DNA of 64,000 bases from Chytridium lagenaria. Its lineage: Eukaryota; Chytridiomycota; Chytridiomycetes; Chytridiales; Chytridiaceae. The position numbers and the translations under genes were made by a program. The notes under the pieces were generated by a model. The model was given only the letters and a program-made list of their open reading frames with translations. It did no database searches and was not told the origin of the DNA. The stretch spans positions 1 to 64,000 of the forward strand of contig JAHLKC010000112.1 of the NCBI GenBank assembly GCA_025449115.1. The letters run 5' to 3'. This document shows positions 45,013 to 57,480 of this stretch, piece after piece; position 1 is the first letter of the stretch; the number at the start of each line of letters is the position of its first letter.

Positions 45013-46859
45013 TTAGTTGGTGAATGTGTATGCGGTAAGGATACCATTGTCGTAGCAAGGGATGTAGACCTATCAAACGAAAAACATTAGCATTCAGCTT
45101 CCAAAAAAAACCAAAAAAAAAAAAAAAAAAAACCCACCTCACTCCACCCATCCTTGTTAGTATCAGCAACAGTGATCCCCCCCGCCGTATTCTTACAATC
45201 ATGCAACACAGTCGCCGTATAAGTCCAATCCGCCGGGTTCTCCGACGTAGGCGCAAGGAGGTGCACCTTCTGACTTCCATCTCCGGAAACCGCAATCCAC
45301 GGCTTCCCCGTCCCTCCCACCTTGGGTTGGAACGCATGAGGGGATCCAGGGGATGCTTGGTTCATGCCACCCTGGAGGACAGGGATTTTGTCGAGAAGGG
45401 TGTGCTTGACCCAGGAAGTGGAGGGGGCGGTGATGTCAGAGGGGATCTCGTAGGCGTACACGGAACCGGTGGGGGTTTCGCTGGACCCTTGGTGGTTGGT
45501 GACTAGGAGTTCGGGTTTGCCGTCACCTGTTTTGATGATGTTAGTTGGGGGGTATGGAGGGTTGAATGGATAAAGTTGCTAACCGTTGACGTCAACAACC
45601 TCGACGTCAAAAGCGTGGCCGACGTTGGCATCGATCACGTTGTAGGAGATGTCGGCGGCGTTGGCGAAGGAGCCCTTGGGGTTTTTGGTGGAGATAATGG
45701 TGAGCAAGTTTCCCCAGTATTCGGTTGACACGATCTCCTTGATACCGTCGCCGTTAAGATCGACGAGACGGAAGAAGGTCTAAAAAAGGAGAGCAGGTTA
45801 TGAGCACACGGTATCAGAAGGTGAGGGATATTAAAAAGTGGTGGCTTACGTCGCAGTGACCGCCAACGATGGTTTCCTTCCAGGGAGCGAGAAGATTGGT
45901 CCTGTTAGTAGGAGTGAGGAAGACTGGTTTCCCTTTCCCTACAACCCAAAATATCAGCAAACATAAAAGGCGACTATATCAAAACTCACAGCTCCAACCA
46001 ACGGCTTATTAGCACGGCAAGTAAGGATATCATCAAGTCCATCTCCATCCATATCCGCAAACTGAACACGATGGTAAAAGTATCCACTTCCACTAGTGAA
46101 AAGGGGCACCCAGTTGCCTTGAGTCTTTGCGCCAGTCTTTTCAGAAAACCAGATACCGCCGTTGCTCTTTCCCGGGACCTTGTTTCGAGTAAATATTAGC
46201 ACTCGGGATGATTGAATGCGACAGAGAGGAATGAGTTGCTCACCAAGAACCCGCCAGCTGCAACAACACCATCCTTTCCGTTGAAGAACTTTGATGGCGC
46301 GGCGTCAATCTCGTTAGGCCAGGTGAGGGAACCACCAATCTTGGCGGGGACGGTGGTGTTGAAAGAGTTGAGGGTGGAGCCGACGTTGGAGATGAAGTAA
46401 CCGGTATCAGATGCGAAGGGCTGTATGCTTTTTTGGAATGGGTCAGAACATTTATGCAAAAAAAGTAGACATATTCGTCAAGGTAAAGATAAAGGGAAGG
46501 ACAGCCTGATCTCACCAGCAAAAGTCGACAAGAACAGATCGAGGTCTTATCCTCATTCTCCACAACCTTTGCAAACGACACGCTCTTCAATGGAATCTGT
46601 CCCAAAAACTTTGGCTTGAAAGCAGGGCCAGCAGGGGGCACAACCGTGGTGACTGGGGGAACTACCGTTGAAACAACGGTGGTGACGGGAGGCTTCACTG
46701 AGGTTACAGGGGGAGCAACGTGGCGGTGGTGATCGCGGTGGTGGTGACAGGAGGCTTCACTGTGGTGGGGGAGGGAGAGCCGGCCCCACCAGGGCGGGGA
46801 ACGGCATTGACGCTGGCGGCTAAAGCCGCAATGAGGGTAAGACACTTGACGAAAAGCAT
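45013..46859 (-). CDS. Secreted FG-GAP/VCBS repeat protein
   Basis: ATG 46859 starts a signal peptide, MLFVKCLTLIAALAASVNA, followed by a Thr/Val/Pro stalk (repeats of PPVTTVV). Exons then carry beta-propeller blades with Ca-binding DxDxDG-type loops: ADMDGDGLDDIL (about 46040), VDLNGDGIKEIV (about 45755), VEVVDVN/DGKPELLV across an intron near 45585-45525, and VADTNKDGWSEV (about 45160). The C-terminus is VYIPCYDNGILTAYTFTN. At least five introns separate the blades, one containing a T-run on the minus strand (45115-45132). Related proteins act as secreted lectin-like or adhesion modules. One or two shifts occur in the stalk (near 46715 and 46545). Confidence 0.8.
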
Positions 46860-49291
46860 TTATGAGGGAGGAAGGAGAAAGGATGAGGTTTTTTTGACGT
46901 TGAGGTTCACGAGGGGAAAGGGAGTGGGTTTCAGTGTCATCTTTTATACCCGTCAACATGTCTCAGTAGCTTTATCTTTTCTTTCAGTTCTCTTCTCTTT
47001 ACTTTTTTTTTCTTTTCGTTTCCATGCTCATTGCTCATACTCATGCCATCCCTTATGCGACGGAACGGAAACTTCCTGGCCAAGAAGCCAAAGGAATGCG
47101 GGGTAATGGTATGAATCCCTACCCACCCCTCCCCCTCCCCGCCTCACCTCTTCCACGTCTCCACATATGATTAAACAGAAGACAAATTAAAAGCTGGGTC
47201 GAGCCTTCATCAAAGCACGCCTTTGACGCGAGCAACGCGGTGTTTCCCCAAAAGGGCATCCCAACCAAACAGTAAAACTGCGCAGCATAGAACCCACGCC
47301 GCTTTTTAGTTTTCATTGATCTTGAACGAAGATCTTTTTGAAGAAACTTTTTGTCTGGGACCAGAACTGCCTCCCAAGCAAAACCCAACAAAGGTCCAAT
47401 CCTTAAAAACCACCTCAACCCACCAGCACCCGCGAGGACAAGGGCCCTTTGTAGTCCGTCCGTGGATGAGGAAAGGCTTTGGACGCAATCCGTCCGGTCG
47501 CACGGATTTCGGTGCAAATCAAATGCTGAGTTTTGAGAGAAAAACAACAAAAAAACCACAAACTTGTAAAAAAAACAAAAATAATAAAGCAGGGAGGAAA
47601 TGATGACTCGTTATTCCTTTTCCCCCTTTTTTTTTTTTTTTCTTGCTCTTCCGGCCGTTTCATTAAAAGCGCGAAAACACGTCCCGAGCGAGCCCTTGGC
47701 CCTGTCCAAGCACAACCTAGTTGGTAGTCGAGTTTAACTAAACCCGCGGGGTTTGTTAATTGTACAGCGAAAATTATGTGGAGTGAACGTCGGGAGGAAT
47801 GAAAGAATGGGACATGTTGTCGGTAGGATATAGTTTGTGGACGGGCTTTGCATGAGCGTGGCACTTCCATCTTTGACTTCTAACGTATTTTCATCCTGCG
47901 CAGGTTCGGAAGATTGATGTGTTAGTGCATAATAGATCATTTAACTGTCAAGCGAAGTGTCTGTTATGCGTGATTTTTTCTCTACCTATACATGTGGTGC
48001 CATGCTTTCGACAACGTCAAGCGTGCTTCTAAAGAGCTCGAAAGTGTGATAAACGTGAAAAAGCTCAAGAGTGTTGGCGTCAAGTAGTAAGCTCGACTCG
48101 ATGGTACTTATCACTGATCGACTTTAATAACTTATGTGACGGCGGAAGCCATTCACGACTTTTAAATAGAAAAGACGGACAGCTCGACGATGCCTTTTCT
48201 ATAAACCATGTTTCAAGTGTATAGAAGATACTCTCAAGCAGCCGTCAACTCCGTCCTTCCCCTTCTTCGCTTCCTAATTTTGCAAACGCACAGCTTCTTT
48301 AACCACACATTCCTCGCCTCATTCACAACCTCCTCCAGACTCCCAAAGCAAAAACGCAAAAGATGACTTCTTCTCATCCGGTAGCTTCATTCAAAGCTCT
48401 GTTAGTACAGCTCTCATGCCCATACCATATATTCTACTGCAATATATCCATTCGATTTATTGGCGAAAGCCTTCATTCATCTTTAAAACGATGATTTCTT
48501 AGCCATTCGAAACGTCACGGTGAAGCAGTCGGAAAACGGAGATGGGGCCAAGCTTAATAAGTTTGTGGTTTGGATTGTGGTCTAGATCTAGGAATAAAAT
48601 CTCAGTCGAGCTCCCAAATAGCATATGAAGACTGGCGAACTTCAACGTCAGTGGGATGACCGCCTCCTATATGGCTGTGAAAGTTTAAAGATTTTACACT
48701 TCTGCATTAGTTGGAGGTTTTATACGCTATCTTTCATCGTCACCCTTTCGTAGCGATCACTGTTTACGTCATCTGAGAGCATAGTGACGGTGTCTCTAGC
48801 TGTGTAGATACTCTTTCCATATCCATGATCACTGCTAAGACGCCAAAAACATCACCTATTTCATGTGCTTAAAGGCCCCAAGTTTGAATGTCATTGAATA
48901 CTTTAGCAGCTAAACTCCTTTCACCGTCCTCATTCTTCAATGCTCTTTATCCGTATTCTTCATCTGCAAGGATGATAGCACCGGTGTACCTAGAAGCTTC
49001 CCACCGGATAGAGATCATGGAACTTGGCATACAGAAAACCGAGCTTCATACGAGGAACGAAGTCATCCTAATCAGCGTTGGCTGCTACAATCAAGACGCC
49101 TTGTCCGCGCACCATCATCACCCAACTTTTTATCTTGCAACACTCACAGTCGCACCAGAGTTGTTTGATTAGACATAGAAGGCCGTCACTGGAAAGAGCT
49201 CGAACTCAAGAGATGCCCGCATCAGCCGTCAGGAAGAGGAGGACGCTGTCATCCTTATCCTCATCCTCGTCCTCACTGTCTACCATCATCC
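46860..49291. other. Long intergenic stretch, no gene recognised
   Basis: 2.4 kb without a supported exon. Open frames at 47119-47870 overlap on both strands and show no domain. A T run lies at 47627-47641. Short frames at 48888-49172 and 49078-49419 precede the channel gene and are probably its leader or chance. Confidence 0.45.
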
Positions 49292-52200
49292 ATGCTACTC
49301 CTCCTCTGTGTCCTAACCTTGATCATTTCTGGATCAACACCTGCATCGGCCTTGTCGGTGTCAACATCCACTTACGAAAACTGTGGTGGAGCTTCATCCG
49401 CATTGAAGATCCTGTCTAGTGTTGTGACGTACTCGGAGGGGAGCTCGGAACAAGGTTCTGTTGGGACTTTATCTATTAAAGCGAATGTAAGAATTCCGGG
49501 GATTCGAATCACACCTTTAACGCAGGGGTATCGTTTCTATATATCAGGTCACCACATCCATAGACATTATCCAGGGTGGAGGTTTGCAGTAACTCGATAT
49601 TTGTTTCTGATTTTATTCTTCCGTTCTAATATATTATTAGCCGAGGTGTCTGGTTTAATCGTCGGTCGTGTCTTCAGCCTCGAAACCGTCGATTTCTGCT
49701 CCATGACATCTTGCCCGATAGCGCCCGCTACTATCTTCAGGGTTTCCAAGAACGTCTCAGTGTCGGTCGTCCCTCCACCAGGTGTAGAAGTCAACATCAA
49801 GATTTTGGTGCGAAACGGAAGAGATTTGCTGGGATGCTTTAATATTCGATTTGATTTTGATTATAATGCCTATAACGTTATCATCACGTAAGTTTTATTC
49901 TTCTTCATGTTTTACGTGCTACCTTTAATGTATAGAGTTTTTAAATCTGACTTTTTTTACATCGGATCTTTGTTTTTTGAAGCGCGGTGTCTGGATTCTT
50001 ACTGGCATTATCAGCGCTTCTTGGTGTCGTAAGTCTTTTGTTGTGTAAGTATATGCACCGGCAAATGTTTCGTTTTCTTGTAATTCTAATCCATTTATAG
50101 CCCTCGCTCAAGCCCTTACTGAGGCCAGCAACGCTTCCAAAGCAATGGATCGTCCTCTTTCTACAATCTCCGTATCCGACATGGCTTCCCCTCCCACAGT
50201 GGACGCTGGGGGTCCCAGTGTAGACCCATCATCGACTGGAGCTAACAGCACTGGGTGGGGATCTGGTGGAGAGGCTGGAGTTCCCTCCACAGATGCACCA
50301 TCGACTGCTCCAGCAGTTCCTGGAAGCGTCGTCGACCCATCTGGACCAGCTACATTCGCGGCCCCGACTGTCGGACCTGATGTATCTTCACCACCAGCTA
50401 CCTACTCTGGACCTACCCCCGGTGCAGATATTCCTTCGGGGCCTTCCACCTTTAGCACCCGCACCCTGCGGATGCACCAACGGGGCCGGCAGTCTTTTCT
50501 AGCCCGGGTCCCGGAGACGTTCCCTCCGCTCCTGCCACATTTACCAACACCAACCCAGCAGATATTCCTTCAGCGCCTGCAACCTTTTCCAACCCCGCCC
50601 CAACCGACCTCCCACCGGACCCGCGACGTTCATAAACCCTATCACCACGGACATCCCCACCGGGCCAGTGACATTCTCCACTCCAAACCCCATGGACGTC
50701 CCCACGGGCCCCGCCACATTTTCTAACCCAGCCCCCAACGACCTCCCCGCAGGCCCGGCTACCTTTTCCAGCCCAGACACAACAGACGTCACAACCGGTC
50801 CCGCAACATTCTCCAACCCCAACTCTATGCCCGGAGCATTCCCAGAGACACCGAATGCCACGACTACAACAGGAACGTTGGCGCACCCGCGGCGGTTCCT
50901 ACGGCAGCAGGGGAAAGCCATTTAAGTGCCCCATGGTTGTTTGATGTGATCTATTATTTCCAGTTTATCACGTTGACGGGTCAATTGCAATTAAATTATC
51001 CATCTGTTTTTGCCACATTCACACGGTGAGCTTTCCTTTCCGCATTCTCTTTGCAATAAATTTCAAGCACAATCAAACACTAACTTTTTTCCCGTAGCAT
51101 CTTTTCGTTTTCCACCGCCTCCATCCGAATCAACTTCATCGAAAAAGCCGCCAGCGCATGGCTCAACGTCCCCCCTCTCTACAACTCCACCCTCACCCCG
51201 ACGTCCGGCACACTCTCCTCCATCGTCACTCCAGATGATGTGGGTATGACGGCATTTATTATTCAAAGTGGTTTGAATCCAGTGATTTTCTTCCCGGCGG
51301 CGCTTATTACGTTGATGTTGACGGTTGCGATTGGGATGGCTGTGTCGGGGGTCGTAGCTGGGGGGTTATATGTGTATGGAGAGGTTAAGAAGGAGGATGA
51401 GAAGGAAGGAAAGGTTGGGAAACGTAGGAGGCAGAGGATAAGGGAGAGGAAGAGGAAGGTATTGATGAGGTTTTGTGTTGGTGAGTATTCTCAATTTGTT
51501 CATGCTTATTGGTTTATCTCATTTTCTCGCCAAATTCATATTCTCATGTATTTCCTTTTTTCACAATCAGCAAACCTCGTTCGAACATTCATGATCATCC
51601 AATATCCCCTCACAGTCTGTTCAGGCTATTGGCTCTCCCACTTCGCATCCTCTTCCTTCGCTCCCCTCCCCGTCACCCTCCTCGCCTCTCTCGTCCTCGC
51701 CCTGCTCTGCGTCTTCCTCCCATCATTCCTCCTAGCCCCCATCCTCACCCTCCCCCTCGACCGTCTCCACTCCGCCGCCTACATCGAAACCCTCGGTCCC
51801 CTCTACGACCACCTCCGTCGCGATCGCACATCCTTCTCCGCAATTCATCTCCTCTACATTGCATTACAAGGATTCATCGTCGGCCTCTACCCTAAAACCT
51901 CCCCGCGTGTTCTTGTCAACACCTTTGGGACCCCACAGTTTATCGCGGGGCTCGTTCAGCCGCTGTTGTTGGTGATTGTGGAACTGGGATTCGTGGCGGC
52001 GTTTTGGAGGTTGGATCCATATGTGGATCGGTTTAGTGGACGGGTGCAGTGGGCGGTTTGTGCGGCAAGGTTGATGGTTCTTACGGCGGTTTGTACGTTT
52101 GGGGCGGCGGAGTATCGCGGAACAGTTGGGGAGAGAGCGACTGTGGATACAATTAAGGCGAATGAGGTTGGAATGTTGGGACGGTGAAGGTGAGCCGTTA

Positions 52201-52412
52201 TGTTTTTCTTACACACCTTTATCGTTGGTTATGTTGACTAACGTATCTGTTAGAATGTTACGGCGTATTTTGGGGCACTTGTGCATACCCTTCTTCTCGT
52301 ATCGCTTCTTGTGCTCATGCTTCGACGTGTTTATTTGTGGGCGAAACAGTTTTACCTTTCGGGCGGGCGGCTGCTGCTACGTCGGCGTCTGGAACTGCAG
52401 AGAAGACGATGA
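49292..52412 (+). CDS. Fungal TRP-like channel (ML-like ectodomain plus TRP transmembrane domain)
   Basis: ATG 49292 opens a signal peptide (MLLLLCVLTLIISGSTPASA). An ML-like lipid-binding ectodomain follows: TYENCGGASSALKILSSV, then VDFCSMTSCPIAPATIF and LVRNGRDLLGCFNIRFDF. A first membrane helix (AVSGFLLALSALLGV) leads to an inserted Ser/Pro/Thr region with about ten GPATF(S/A) repeats (50330-50870). Next comes WLFDVIYYFQFITLTGQLQL, characteristic of fungal TRP-like proteins, then ALITLMLTVAIGMAVSGVVA, a KRRRQRIRERKRK loop, several more helices and HLRRDRTSFSAIHLLYIALQ. The last exon reads NVTAYFGALVHTLLLVSLL. The family (Pkd2, Flc) is involved in calcium flux, FAD import to the ER or wall maintenance. 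Introns are short; shifts near 50450-50900 and 52190 are present. Confidence 0.75.
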
Positions 52413-52932
52413 GGGGCGAAAGCGCAACAGTGCTATGTCTTTGTCTGGCACGCCGAAGATAGGAAGCGAGAAGGTGCAGGGTTGTGGGAAGTAAATGAAA
52501 TTGCGGCTGGTTCGCAATTTCACCCTTCTATGCGTGGAACTTTTTCATCAAGTTTTTTGGTGGTTAGAACGGCTTTGTCAAGTTTACGGGCTTACTTTTT
52601 GGTCGTCTTTATTACATTTAATCCATCGTGCTGTTTGTTTATTTGTTTGAGTTTTTCTTCGTTTCCCTTTATCAGTTCAGTCGTTCCGCTTATAATCCGT
52701 TCGGTTACCATTCTCCTTTTTTTGAAACTTCTTTAGATTACACTCTTTGTATTGTTGAGAGTATAGAGACGTGAATAATAAATACCGCGTAGTTCTGAAT
52801 GGGACGGGTTCTTTGCTTTAGTGATTGGTGATAGACAACCAAAAAGTTGCTTATAAGCGGACAAACAAAAAATTGCTGTTCTTGAAGGATACCGACACCC
52901 ATCACCCTCCCATCCCCTAACATCACCCCATC
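52413..52932. other. Short intergenic region between the TRP-like and VPS2 genes
   Basis: T-rich 3' flank of the channel gene and upstream region of VPS2. No gene or specific site recognised. Confidence 0.5.
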
Positions 52933-53898
52933 ATGGACTGGCTCTTCGGCTCCCGCAAAACACCCGCCGAGATGCTCAAGCAGCATCAACGGGCGCTTAC
53001 AAAAGCGCAACGAGACCTCGACAGGGAACGCACGAAACTCGAGCAACAGGAGAAGAAGTTGATTGCGGATATCAAGAAATCGGCAAAGGCGAATCAGATG
53101 GTTAGGTCTTTGAGTTTTATGTTAGGATGTTAACTTTTGAGGTAGAACGCTTGCAAGATTATGGCAAAGGATCTTGTAAGGACGAGACGGTATATACAAA
53201 GTTCTATCAGATGAAGACGCAGTTGCAGGCTGTGGGGTTAAGGATACAGGTACGTTCAACCCGTCTCATCCCTTCTCGTCCTTTTCTTCCCTATGCTCTT
53301 TTCCCCTTAATTATTATCAACCCCGTCCTAATTCTTTCTCGCAGACAATGCGCTCCAACCAAGCGATGGCGGATGCCATGAAAGGCTGCACAAAAGCCAT
53401 GCGATCGATGAATAAGAACGTCAACATGCCTGAGATCTCAAAGATTATGATGGATTTTGAGAAGGAGAGTGAGATGATGGATATGAAGGAGGAGATGATG
53501 AATGACGCTATTGATGATGTGATGGAGGAGGAGGCGGATGAGGATGAGGAGAATGCGATTGTGAATCAGGTGTTGGATGAGATTGGGATTAGTTTGAATC
53601 AGTCGGTGAGTTTATGGGCGTGTGTATTTGGTGGTATTGTTTCTCTTTTGCATCACCCGCGTCGGAGAGGGTTTTGTCAAGCTTTTGCTTTTTGTTGTTG
53701 CTTTTTCGGGGAGACGTCACCTCTTCCTCTATATTATATCACCGTATTACGTAACTATCTTCTAACTCCTAACTCCAGCTCGCCGACGCACCCACAACAA
53801 AGATTGGTCAAAAAGCTGTGGCCGAATCCTCTGACGGGCTTATGATGGCGGACGACGCGGACCTTCAAGCTCGTCTTGAGAGTCTCCGAAAAGGTTAA
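52933..53898 (+). CDS. VPS2: ESCRT-III subunit Vps2/CHMP2
   Basis: Vps2 is a Snf7-family filament protein that helps bud and cut vesicles into multivesicular bodies and recruits the Vps4 ATPase. ATG 52933 gives MDWLFGSRKTPAEMLKQHQR, the hallmark CHMP2 N-terminus, then the basic helix DLDRERTKLEQQEKKLIADI. Introns 53101-53145 (45 nt), 53250-53344 and 53606-53778 are all GT-AG. After them come NVNMPEISKIMMDFEKESEM, the acidic hairpin EEEADEDEENAIVNQVLDEI, and the MIM1 Vps4-binding tail DADLQARLESLRKG before TAA at 53896. The length is normal at about 217 residues. One A appears missing in AAA 53198-53200, which would otherwise break this conserved gene. Confidence 0.95.
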
Positions 53899-54198
53899 TG
53901 CCGCTGGACGTTTTTCTTTATCAATGCTGCTTCATTCTTGTTGTCACGTTTACCCTCATTATCTTGGAATATATATACATGTGTACAGTTATACGAGTTT
54001 CTTTGAAGGTAGTGTGTTTGAATGTAATGCAAACTTTGGCATCGACTTTGTCTGGTTAAAGTCTCTCAACGCCGAGCACACAGGAGAGGCATCGTAACGA
54101 CAAAGTGAAATTGTGCGGTAATATGTTTAATATATGAATGTAGTATTTGTATGTACACATGTGACGCTAAAACGTAATGGAAAACAATAATACGTCCA

Positions 54199-55295
54199 TC
54201 AAAAACCACTTTTTGCTAGAAACCTAGCCGCATTCCCACCCTTCTTTCCCAGATTCGATATACTCGAAGTGGACCCACTCTTTTTCAAGCCCGACCCCCC
54301 TTTCCCGTTCTGAGCGACCAACAAATTCGCGTTCGAATTCACTCTGCTCCCCATCGACGACGACGCATTCGCAAGACTCTGATTTGAAGCTGTGCTGTTC
54401 ACACTCTTTATCGGTTTAAAACTCGCCATCGTTACAGAAGCTGCCGATTCGGATTTTTTCAAACCCCCCGCGCCATCATCCTCATTCAACTTTTGCAATA
54501 AGGACGGACTTCGGGATCGAATTTGGCACTTTCCTGCGACGCCTGATACAATAAGATTTGAACCCAAAGATCCTCTTCTGGATCGTCCACCCGTCAAAGG
54601 AACCTCTCCAGCTTCTAACGCGGGACCGCCAACCCCCCTCCCGAACCTCCTTAAAGTCGCCATAGTCTCTGCATGCTGCACCATCTCATGATCCTCCATC
54701 TCCCACACGAACTTCTTCAAATACCCATGTACCGCCATTCCTAACGACATGACCCACATGAAAGCGCACCCGCTTTGAAACGCAATCCAAGCGACAGCGC
54801 GATCACAACCTGGTGGACGATGGGCGGATTTAGGATCACATGTGGAGTTGAGGAGGATGCCGGTGATGATCGGTGATGGGAGCCATGCGAGGGTGATAAA
54901 GGCGTCGGCAGTAAGCTCTATGATGAGGCAGGTCCGAGAGGACCAGGGGTCGGAGAACACAGGGGTGATGTGAAGGGAGATGAGGAGGAAGGAGGCCATG
55001 GGACCGAGGAGGAGAGTGAGGATCCAGGTGTAGGTGACAAGGGGTCGGAGGGATTGGGAGTCAATGAGAGCAGAGTCAAGGGTATAGAGGAGGTACCAGA
55101 GGCTTTGCGGAGTCAGTAATAACAGTGTCAGCAATCAAATCAACCCAACATGCTAACAACGAAAAGAGCGTCAATTACCCCAAACATAAAAACCTTGCAA
55201 AAACTCAACGGATACCGCCACCTCATCGATATCTCAACATGATGATCCTTTCTCGATGACTCTACAAACGCTTTATGAACATAATACCTTGCCAT
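54199..55295 (-). CDS. Multi-pass membrane protein with long Ser-rich cytoplasmic tail
   Basis: ATG 55295 gives MARYYVHKAFVESSRKDHHV and MRWRYPLSFCKVFMFG, then an intron (roughly 55178-55103) and about four membrane helices: SLWYLLYTLDSALI, TYTWILTLLLGPMASFLLI, ELTADAFITLAWLPSPIITG and RAVAWIAFQSGCAFMWVMSL. The last 150 residues are Ser/Gly/Lys-rich with several LKKSxS motifs (GGLKKSESAAS, SGLKKSGSTSS), possible phosphorylation sites. Four helices with a CDP...CDRA extracellular loop recall MARVEL-like proteins, but I cannot assign a family. It is convergent with VPS2. Confidence 0.6.
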
Positions 55296-55891
55296 CTCGA
55301 ACCAAACAACGTTTAGTGCGGAGAGCCTTTAGAAAAGGCGGCTTGACGGCAAGCAGCCTCCGTCGATACGTTAAAGTTCAATGGAAGAGGGTGGAGATGC
55401 AGAAGGCTGTATAGGGATAGACGTTTTTCAGAGCACAAAGGATGGACATCACCAAAGATCCGGAATAGATGGCTTTAAGGGATTGACATAGAACTTAACT
55501 AGAACTCACGCGATAAGCTCTCACCATGAATCCAAGTTGAGATTCAGGCTTCGCCATCGCTCTTGATGTCCACCCGAGTTGGTTGAAAGCAGGTACATTT
55601 TACGCATTGATTCAATAAGAGAATGAAACGCCGTTTATATTGGGTATCGCGGTTCATTACTAAATAGTGAATATGTTTCGTCCTTCTTTCCACAGCTCAC
55701 GACGATGAACTCCTACGGCCATGCTGGTGAGGTAAAGGGGAGCTGGTGTCATGGCCATGGTACTGTTTTTCTTCAAATCGTCCAAACAGGAAGAAGAATG
55801 CGTCGAAGGCAGGCCAAGTATCGCCAAACTCGTCCGTTTGGCTCTTCGATAGACAAGACATTGCATTTAAAGAGTCTTGTACTTTCCAACT
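55296..55891. other. No gene recognised; possible 3' exon of the RING gene
   Basis: A minus-strand frame near 55700-55880 (SKSQTDEFGDTWPAFDAFFF) could be a last exon of the neighbouring RING gene, after a GTGAGACGG donor near 55900. Nothing else is supported. Confidence 0.3.
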
Positions 55892-56269
55892 TCACCGTCT
55901 CACTGCTTCCGCCTCCTTTCCCTCACCATCCATTCCATCACCATCCCTCTTCTCTTCACCATCCTCCTCCTCTATGTCGATATCATCTTCGCCGTCTTCG
56001 TCTTCACCATCGGTGATATCTTCTCCGGACTCCATCTCCTCAACTGCCCAAACATGTTCCGGCAGACTCTGCATCTGCCACCGGAAGCTTGACGCATGGC
56101 ACAGCGTAGACAGAGACACGGGCATCCGCAGGGAACAGCAGCGTAGGCAATCGGGTTCACGGTACATACGAGACAAGGAGGTGCAGCCGGGGGACAGCAG
56201 TTGGCATGCCGTGCGCTCGTTGATTTTTGCAAAGTTTTCAACAGCCCGAAATAGATATAGAGTGGTCAT
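55892..56269 (-). CDS. RING-finger protein with acidic C-terminus
   Basis: ATG 56269 begins MTTLYLFRAVENFAKINERT. After a frame change near 56205 the protein reads PPCLVCTVNPIAYAAVPCG, then CPCLCLRCAMRQ and GGRCRVCRNMF: a compact RING-type zinc finger with C-x2-C, PCG-x-C-x-C-x2-C and C-x2-C pairs, where the usual PCGH histidine is Cys. A second shift, in the GGG run near 56060, leads to a strongly acidic stretch (TDGEDEDGEDDIDIEEEDGE). RING domains recruit E2 enzymes for ubiquitin transfer; substrate unknown. Both breaks are single-base. Confidence 0.55.
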   Translation of the reverse strand: MTTLYLFRAVENFAKINERTACQLLSPGCTSLSRMYREPDCLRCCSLRMPVSLSTLCHASSFRWQMQSLPEHVWAVEEMESGEDITDGEDEDGEDDIDIEEEDGEEKRDGDGMDGEGKEAEAVRR

Positions 56270-56432
56270 ATTCTGTCATTGCGCTGCCCATTCTGCAACA
56301 GGATGGGAGAGTAATCACAGCATCAGGATATCATGATTTTTCTACTACCTCTGGATTTGTGAACTCTTCAAAGCAGCCGGAATACATAACTTATAATGCG
56401 ACAGCGATTGCAAGTGTCATTAAGTATCAGTC

Positions 56433-57347
56433 CTACAACTCCTCTAGACGCGGCCCGCGTTTCATCAAGTTTAAAAGACTTGGATCCTCTTTGATTTTCT
56501 CATCCAGTAAATATGCGTCAGTGTGTTGAGAAGCGTTGGTTCTCAGAGACGACCTCGCACATCTCGCGATGAAACTTCCAATCTGCCATCTGGCATTCCT
56601 TTGAGCGTAATACTCCCCACACTGCACCGTCCCCGGGTCAACGTTTTGCATTCATCACACTTTCTCTCTGCATCCTCCATCCATCGATCATCATATTTTT
56701 CGATGACAACCATAGTTCCTCCGCGTTCCATCAATTCAGAATAGTCATTTCCTTTTGTTCAAGGTGACGAGGGAACTGAAGCAAGAAGCCAACCTTGCAT
56801 GAATAGCTTGATGCTCCAAACAAGTGCGTTTAACGTTCTGCATACCTCCGAAATCAGAGTAATGCTCATTAACAAAGTAATAACGCCTATCCATCGTCCT
56901 CTGCTGCCAGCTTGAGTCAAGAGCCACCTTCACTGATGGCATCATGCTTGGTGGGAAATACGCACTTGGATTTTTTGTCCATTCAGGACCTCCTGGGTAG
57001 AGGTGTGGGAGGTGTTTCGGAAACTTACTGATGAATCCAAGGTACTCTGGAGGACCTTGACTCATTGCAGCCGTTGAGGTGGTGCGTTCCGGGAGACCTT
57101 GTTCCCTGTCACGCTTGCGTTGTTCTCGTTCATCTGCTTCCGCTTGCTTCTTTGCCTCAACCTCACTTGCATCCTTCTGCTTGCCAATGGTTCTGCCAGC
57201 TTTACCAAAAGCTTTCTTCATCATGGATGAAGATTCCGTGATCCCCTTCTCCTCCCTCAATATTTTTTCGACGTCCTTGAAGGTGATGGAGGGCGTCTCA
57301 AGGCGCATTGCCGCTATCTTTTCGATGAGGTCGTTGAGATCAACCAT
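56433..57347 (-). CDS. Helical protein with C-terminal MYND-like cysteine cluster
   Basis: ATG 57347 gives MVDLNDLIEKIAAMRLETPS, a helical start (FKDVEKILREEKGITE), then a charged Lys/Glu/Arg coiled-coil (KKQAEADEREQRKRDREQ), and a middle with YLGFISKFPKHLPHLYPGG and MDRRYYFVNEHYSDFGG. One base removed from AAAA near 56752 continues it through EKYDDRWMEDAERKCDECK. Adding one A near 56645 continues it to VQCGEYYAQRNARW and the stop at 56433. The cysteine cluster C-x2-C ... C-x-x-YY-x4-(A)RW recalls a MYND finger, which binds proline-rich peptides, but several ligands are off pattern. The N-terminal two thirds are a clean frame. Confidence 0.5.
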
Positions 57348-57480
57348 CTTTCCAACTTCCGACTTGGCCTGACAATTCTGAGCCTAAGCAAAACCATCAC
57401 TCCTCCTACAGTCAGGTGAGGCGTAATCTTCACATAAGATATCAAGGTAGCTTGAGGATTGGATTGAGGATGCTGATACT

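Noticed and set aside
46240..46959. Long minus-strand frame of 239 codons
   Set aside because: It mixes the wrong frame of the FG-GAP signal peptide with the right frame of its stalk; the ATG at 46859 in another frame gives a proper signal peptide.
47119..47870. Open frames on both strands (for example 47415-47870 minus)
   Set aside because: They overlap each other on opposite strands, lack domains and show no splice or conserved signature.
48888..49419. Frames just upstream of the TRP-like gene
   Set aside because: They do not join the channel frame; the ATG at 49292 with a clear signal peptide is the better start.
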